Origin: Acanthochlamys bracteata
Lineage: Eukaryota > Streptophyta > Magnoliopsida > Pandanales > Velloziaceae
Assembly (NCBI GenBank): GCA_019914995.1
Contig: CM034132.1
Span: forward strand, 9,604,662 to 9,668,661
Length of the DNA: 64,000 bases
Direction: 5' to 3'
Below the pieces are notes generated by a model. That model was not told the DNA's origin and ran no database searches. It was given only the letters and a program-made list of their open reading frames with translations. The number at the start of each line of letters is the position of its first letter. Positions within the stretch are counted from its first letter, which is position 1. The translations under genes were made by a program, and so were the position numbers. Positions 58,669 through 64,000 of the stretch are shown here, piece by piece.

Positions 58669-61115
58669 ATGTCGGCGGCAGCAGCAGGAGGAGGAGGGCA
58701 GCAGTCGAAGGCGGCGGCGGCAGTAGCGAAGACAGGGTTGAGGAAACCAGTGTTTGTTAAGGTGGAAGATTTAAAGCCTAGCACGAGTGGACACAACCTT
58801 GTTGTGAAGGTTATCTCTTCGAATCCTGTCACGCACAGAGCTCGCGCGCCTGCTAAGATCGCTGAGTGTCTTGTTGGAGATGAGACTGGATCCATTCTCT
58901 TCACTGCTCGTAACGATCAGGGTATGAATCCTAATTTTTTTCTTTTTGGTGTTGTTGTATGAACAAAAAATTGTTGTGTTGACTTTTTCTTGGTCAATTT
59001 GGTAGGAAAAATCCAGCTTTTTTGTTACTGATGGATCTGTCTGTTTTAACATGTCTTTTTTAGTAAATTTTTATCTCAGATCTGTTTGTTTCGAGATCTT
59101 AGTGGTTGTGTGTTTTGAGATCTTGATTATAATTTTTTGGGATGAACATCTCTGTGGTTTTGTTTTTGGTTCTCTGCATATGGATATTATTTATGAAGAC
59201 ACCAAATTTTTATCAGCATCAGTTTGATAAGCTCGACAGAAATTAGGGGTTTGGAATGTTCTAACAGTTCTTATTTGGTGCTTGTTATCCTTATGTACTT
59301 GGAGATTTGATATTTCAGCCAAGTCATATACCAACAGTGGTATGTTATAAGCACATTGTGTAGTACTTGAAGGAAAAGAAAAACCTCTAAATTGAAAATG
59401 TTGATTGTTGCTTGTGATTTTGGTTAAGTTTTTGTTTTTGTAAATTTAATTGTATCATAAAGATCAGAAGCAGGGCAAGGGTGCCAACATTCATGCAGTT
59501 CCTATATATAACCCTGTTGATATTGATTCAAGTCTACTGGAAGATCTCTGATTCCATATCTCTGTTGACTAATCTTGTGTTTTACTATACATCTTGTGTT
59601 ACCAATGATGTGTAGTGATATGGATTTGCATGACTTTCTGAATGTCAACATGTGGGTTTATAACTTACGACACTGAGGCAGTTCATTCCACTTTTATCAT
59701 ATAATTCTGTCATAGTTTTCTTACTTATATGAACAGGTTTGTTTTTACTGGATTTTCTTATTCGGTGTCATTGATGGTATTAAATATACTTTGAGCTTTA
59801 ATGCAATGAAAAGTATTCAATCTGAGGCATTATTTCTAAAATGCATAATTGCAATCTTCAATTTTGGTTAGATTAGATTTAATGTTTTTAGCAAAATTGT
59901 CAATACCTTTCATTCCGCTCAAAATGACTGCTATTCTCCATACCAATTAGCAAAATGGAAGAATAGTTAATTTTCATTCCAGGCTCCGTTTCAGTCTATT
60001 ATGTAAATACCGGTCTAATCCAGATACATACCACTGAAAGTGTTCCATTTTGTTCCATTTAATTAGAAAAATAAGAGCATGAGTGTTCAGATTGTTTTAA
60101 ATCAAATAATTTAAAGAGAACTTCAAATTTTTTATTTTGGAAAAATAAATTATTATTCAGTATTTCGATCATTTTCTTTTTGGTTTCAAAATTTGTTCGT
60201 AATAGGACTTTCATGAATTTCTTGCTGTGCTCTTTCTCCCTATATTGGACTTTTCTACTTTTCCTTTATAGTTACATTACAATATGGAACTTTGGGTTTT
60301 AAAATATCTCATTCCAATAGCAAAACTAGAATGAGTGTCGAAAGGGTATTGACAACTTGGTTTTTGGTTCTGTAAGTTTCAGTTTCTTTTTTCTTCTGAA
60401 AATTGCCTTGGCATGTATATATTTGCATATAAGTATAGCCTAATGATTATCTCTCGTGAAGAACGGAGATTTGATTTGTTATCTCTGTTGAAGTCTGATG
60501 ATTCATTAATTCGGGCTCCAGAGATCTCAATGAGAACATACACACACACATGAATGAAGGCTACAATACCATGTCAAACAATTTATCGGACTTTTAAGAA
60601 TGGTATACATAATAATCTCTGTTGTCAGGTTGATGAAAGTATTAACAAGCCAAAAACAGGTAGTTAAATTGTTTGTATAAATATAATATGATATTGCCTT
60701 GGCCTTCGATTGTTTATCTGCCTCATTTTGTTCTTGATACGACTTGATCATTACTTTCCAATGTGTCTGGGATTTCGTATTTCTGCTAAGTCCATTTGGA
60801 TTTCTGTGCTCTCGTTATGTTCTACCATTATGTCTTCTGTCTTGTGTCCTTTTCATGAAGTTAGCTCTGCAGTAAACGCTTCTTATGATTGTGGTTTGAT
60901 TTGTTGCTACCTTGACAGTTGACATGATGAAATCAGGCGCAACTGTAATCTTGCGCAATGCTAAGATTGATATGTTTAAAGGGTCGATGAGGCTGGCTGT
61001 TGACAAATGGGGTCGTGTTGAAGTCACTGAACCAGCTAGCTTCACAGTGAAGGAGGACAACAATCTGTCTCTGATAGAATATGAATTGGTTAGTGTTCCA
61101 GAAACAGATGGCTGA
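58669..61115 (+). CDS. OB-fold nucleic-acid-binding protein, SOSS-B/At4g28440-like
   Basis: Two exons, 58669-58921 and 60919-61115, separated by a 1997-nt intron, give 149 residues. An Ala/Gly/Gln-rich N-terminus of about 22 residues (MSAAAAGGGGQQSKAAAAV) leads into one OB fold. It contains VFVKVEDLKPSTSGHNLVVK, IAECLVGDETGSILFTARND and MKSGATVILRNAKIDMFKGS, then MRLAVDKWGRVEVTE and EDNNLSLIEYELV. This is the plant family related to animal SOSS-B/hSSB single-strand DNA-binding proteins, which sense breaks; direct evidence in plants is limited, so RNA binding is possible. The length and intron phase (after Q-G/TT) are complete, with no missing core segment. Confidence 0.92.
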
Positions 61116-62410
61116 TCCATAGAATCCCTTGAGGCTTGCATGCCTTTTAGGTAGTTTTCGCGACCGAATTCTAGCAGTAGTCATCCGCTTTTCAGAACAG
61201 AAGCAAGCTCTTCTTAACAGTCTAATTAAAGGCTTATATTTCATGAAACCTAGTAGGCTTGCACTAAGATTAGTTATTAGGTCACATACTCATATGAATG
61301 TTTTGGAAATCAATCTGCACAAGAAGACTTCTGTAGTTCATCTACCATTGATGCTAATCTTTGATAGTCCAATGCATATTTTTGTTGAGATGTTTGGTTG
61401 TTTTTAGTCTTATTTTATGTGTCTTCTTTTAATCTTTTAAAAAAACAAGTTACAAGCGAATACACGTATACATACTTAAGAGGATACACAGATCTCCGCA
61501 CTTGAACAGTATATGCACAAATTCTCTACACTGCTTTGTTTTATAGAAACATATCATAGTATCGTATCCCAACTTGATTTGAAACCTTGATCACTTTGCT
61601 GTGACCGTTGTTGGTGTTTTAGAGAGGCCATCTTTCTGTGCATCTTCTTCAGTTTTTGGTGTTTTCAGGACTGATGGAAACTATACGTTGTTGAGTGGTA
61701 CTGTAGTATCACCAGCGACAAGAACACTACATAAACTTAAGGCAAACAAGATGAGAAAAGAATGTTCAAGTTCTGAGGATGGTAGCTCTAATGTAGGAGT
61801 TTTATAGAGGTCATGAACCTGCGAAGATACGTGACTTGAAACTGAAAGAGTTCCAACATACGGCAGCAGCGGATGTGGAGACCATCTTTCTATGCGGACA
61901 AGATTGCCAGGCTCCAACTATGCGCCTTTGCAGGCTATCAACTGCATGGTTTCAAATTTAAAATTTCAAAGATAAAAAGCTTGTCTGATCATTTTGTTTT
62001 AGTAATGTACCTCTTTCATGTATCTGGTTCGAGAAGTTGGAATAGAATCTAGGGATAGTGAAACTCAAGAAAAATCCTGCAAATTTTATAGTTCGTTATC
62101 ATTGAAGCTACTTCAGATTTAAGATCACTGGTATGAAAGAACGAAGATGTACACAGAAAGCAACAACATCTTCGATGAAAACTGTTCCAAAAATCTCCGA
62201 TGAAAACAGTTCTAAAACACGTAATTAATCGGTATATCATGATGAAGTGAACTACTTGAAGGCAAGTGATATACCAGAAGCAAGAAGTTTCCAAAGTGTT
62301 ATGAGATGCCTATATCAACAGATAACATTTCAGTTCGAGAGAGAAAAAAAAATACAAGTTTAGTGCAATCAATAGAAATTTTTAGTGTAAAGATTATGAT
62401 CAGGAGACTT
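61116..62410. other. 3' region of the OB-fold gene and spacer
   Basis: Non-coding 3' sequence, then unassigned DNA between two dead ends. No gene is supported; short open frames at 61600-61810 on both strands have no motifs. Confidence 0.5.
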
Positions 62411-62873
62411 GCTTTGAGTGTCATCAATGGCTCGCCGGCGAAGATTTCTCGTGCAAGGCCAGTGCAGTATTAATCACTCGAGCTGCACGAACGATGTCGT
62501 CCTTCGTAAGACAAATCTTTCTTCAGTTTCTTCTGCTGCCTGTACAACCGTACATAATTCTAATTCAGTGAGACATTCTTTCAAACAGCTTCTGATCAAA
62601 TAACGATAGCAGCAGATAGACCTTTTCGGAAACGAATCATGGAAAAATGCTAGTGCCAGAAACAACAAACCGAGCTGAGAAATCTTAGAAACAATGCTGC
62701 AAAACAAAAAATCAACTTTAATTTTCAAAACAAAAGAAATAAAGAAATAGATTGAAACTTTAACTCTTTCTTACCTAAAGTTGAAATCTTTTTGACAACC
62801 AAGACGACAAGAAGAACATGGAACCAGAACCGAACCACAGCGCCGATCTCGCGACGTTCTTCCATACCACTAG
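62411..62873 (-). pseudogene. Reticulon-like (RTNLB) pseudogene fragment
   Basis: Minus-strand pieces follow a plant reticulon in order. The first exon piece (about 62873-62777) reads LVVWKNVARSALWFGSGSMF then FLSSWLSK. An extra A in the run at 62789-62793 breaks the frame before FNFS. The second piece (about 62700-62620) reads SIVSKISQLGLLFLALAFFH then DSFPKR. The third (about 62545-62411) reads AAEETEERFVL, shifts to KDDIVRAARVINTALAL, and shifts again to REIFAGEPLMTLK. These match the hairpin domain of ER-shaping reticulons. At least three frame breaks and missing N- and C-terminal exons make it a pseudogene. Confidence 0.75.
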
Positions 62874-62989
62874 CTCTGTAATCTGTTCCCAAATATATAT
62901 ATATTTTTAAGTGTTTAGAAGGAGGGAAATTGGTAGGCTAGGGACCAACAAGAAAGGTCCATCAGTATATTAGCTGCAGTGAAATGAGT

Positions 62990-63625
62990 TCCTAATGTGG
63001 GATATTAAAAAATAAATTCTTTGAAAAATGAATTCAAAAATTGAGTGAAAATTTTATGTTTGATTATAATTAAACGTGAGTCTAAAAAATTAATTTTTAT
63101 ATTTGGTTAAATATAGAAATGATCTGAAAGTTAATTTTTAATAAAAAATAAGTTTTCTCCTAATTGATACATCGCTCTTACTAGATATTTAGAAGTACTT
63201 TTTATATTTTTAAAATTTATTAAAAAATAAGTTACATATTTTTTTTTAAAATAAAAATAAATAAAAATAAAATTATACGATACTTTTTATATTTTAATAT
63301 TTAATAATATTTTAAATTATTATAAAAGTTTTATTGATATGAAATAAAAAATTAAAATGAAAAAAATTAAAAAACTCCCAAATACCATCTTAGTTGTTTT
63401 ATGGTCTCTATCAGGAATCGTGATAAAGAATCCGGGAATCAAGTACTATTTTAAAATAAAAAATAAATTCTTTTTTTAAGTAATAAAAATAAATAATAAC
63501 AAAAATTGTACTATTAAATTTTTATAATTTTAGTTTTTAAATAAATTTTTAAATACTTATAAAAAATATATGATAAATATAAAATTAAAAAATTAAATTG
63601 AAAACTCTTTGTCAAACGCATAAAT
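62990..63625. repeat. AT-rich repeat tract
   Basis: Two or more decayed copies of the AT-rich family. The right one (about 63440-63625) ends AAAATTAAATTGAAAACTCTTTGTCAAACGCA, close to the shared right end. Confidence 0.4.
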
Positions 63626-63783
63626 TCACAATAAGCAACACAAGCGCGACAATAATAAAGGAATCTCTCGATATTTCACTCGTTGTTTCACTAGATCAAT
63701 AAAAATATATATAATTAATAATATATTAATAAAATAATATATAGGATACAAATTATTATTATAACATTTGAAATCCAACTTGT

Positions 63784-64000
63784 TTACTGATCATATGGAA
63801 CTGGTGTTCTTTCAGGTCCAGAAAGCATGTCTTCCCATAGCAGATCAGATAGAGCAAGCGTTAGCTCTCCAACTTTTCCTGCCCAAACATTTTTTTCCCA
63901 AAACAAATCAGAATGGCCTTTATGCAATAAAAAAAATGCCAAACAAAATTTAGAGCTCAAGAACGTAAACACAGATCAATAGCTTACCATCTCCGATCGG
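63784..64000 (-). CDS. C-terminal exons of an unrecognised gene (runs off right edge)
   Basis: The penultimate exon enters from the right edge and ends at 63988 (PIGDG, donor GTAAG). The last exon (63878-63784) follows a TTTGGGCAG acceptor in the same phase and reads KVGELTLALSDLLWEDMLSG then PERTPVPYDQ and a stop. The phase match and good splice sites support a real gene, and the acidic-hydrophobic helix looks structured, but I do not recognise the family. Confidence 0.55.

Overview
The window is nuclear DNA from a flowering plant, almost certainly a eudicot. The genes are split by GT-AG introns that are richer in A and T than the exons. One intron is of the U12 AT-AC class. The products are plant types: SWEET, DMP, GLK, a plastid phosphate translocator, GH28 pectinases and a PERK-like proline-rich leader. 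Intergenic DNA is very AT-rich and holds many decayed short repeats. I cannot name the species. Exon borders below were assembled by hand from splice motifs, phase and family similarity; every multi-exon model closes in frame.

Layout. 1-302 (-): first codons of a PERK-like gene running off the left edge. 4286-9758 (+): histone H3.3 chaperone HIRA. 11527-16089 (+): CCR4-NOT subunit NOT2. 19189-20581 (+): a SWEET sugar transporter. 21297-21977 (+): an intronless DMP membrane protein. 23590-28148 (-): chloroplast triose-phosphate/phosphate translocator. 28690-30703 (-): a decayed coiled-coil gene. 31630-34479 (-): the GLK transcription factor. 35747-37183 (-) and 40990-42771 (+): two divergent paralogous exopolygalacturonases, separated by 3.8 kb of repeats including a probable non-autonomous CACTA element.

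43706-47027 (+): an uncharacterised membrane coiled-coil protein. 48413-48982 (+): a secreted protein with nine 12-residue repeats. 51865-54614 (+): cap-binding protein CBP20, which carries the U12 AT-AC intron. 55322-58113 (-): a DCAF13/SOF1 pseudogene interrupted by a MITE-like insertion. 58669-61115 (+): an OB-fold SOSS-B-like protein. 62411-62873 (-): a reticulon pseudogene fragment. 63784-64000 (-): the last exons of an unrecognised gene.

The genes do not form an operon or cluster. The only functional links are loose ones: TPT and GLK both serve chloroplasts, HIRA, NOT2 and CBP20 are general nuclear or RNA machinery, and the polygalacturonases are tandem-type duplicates. I found no clearly new biological system. 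The observations most worth checking are the repeat protein, the intron differences between the polygalacturonase paralogues, the U12 intron, two stop-free in-frame introns (GLK, SWEET), three pseudogenes with identifiable lesions, and a dispersed AT-rich repeat family.
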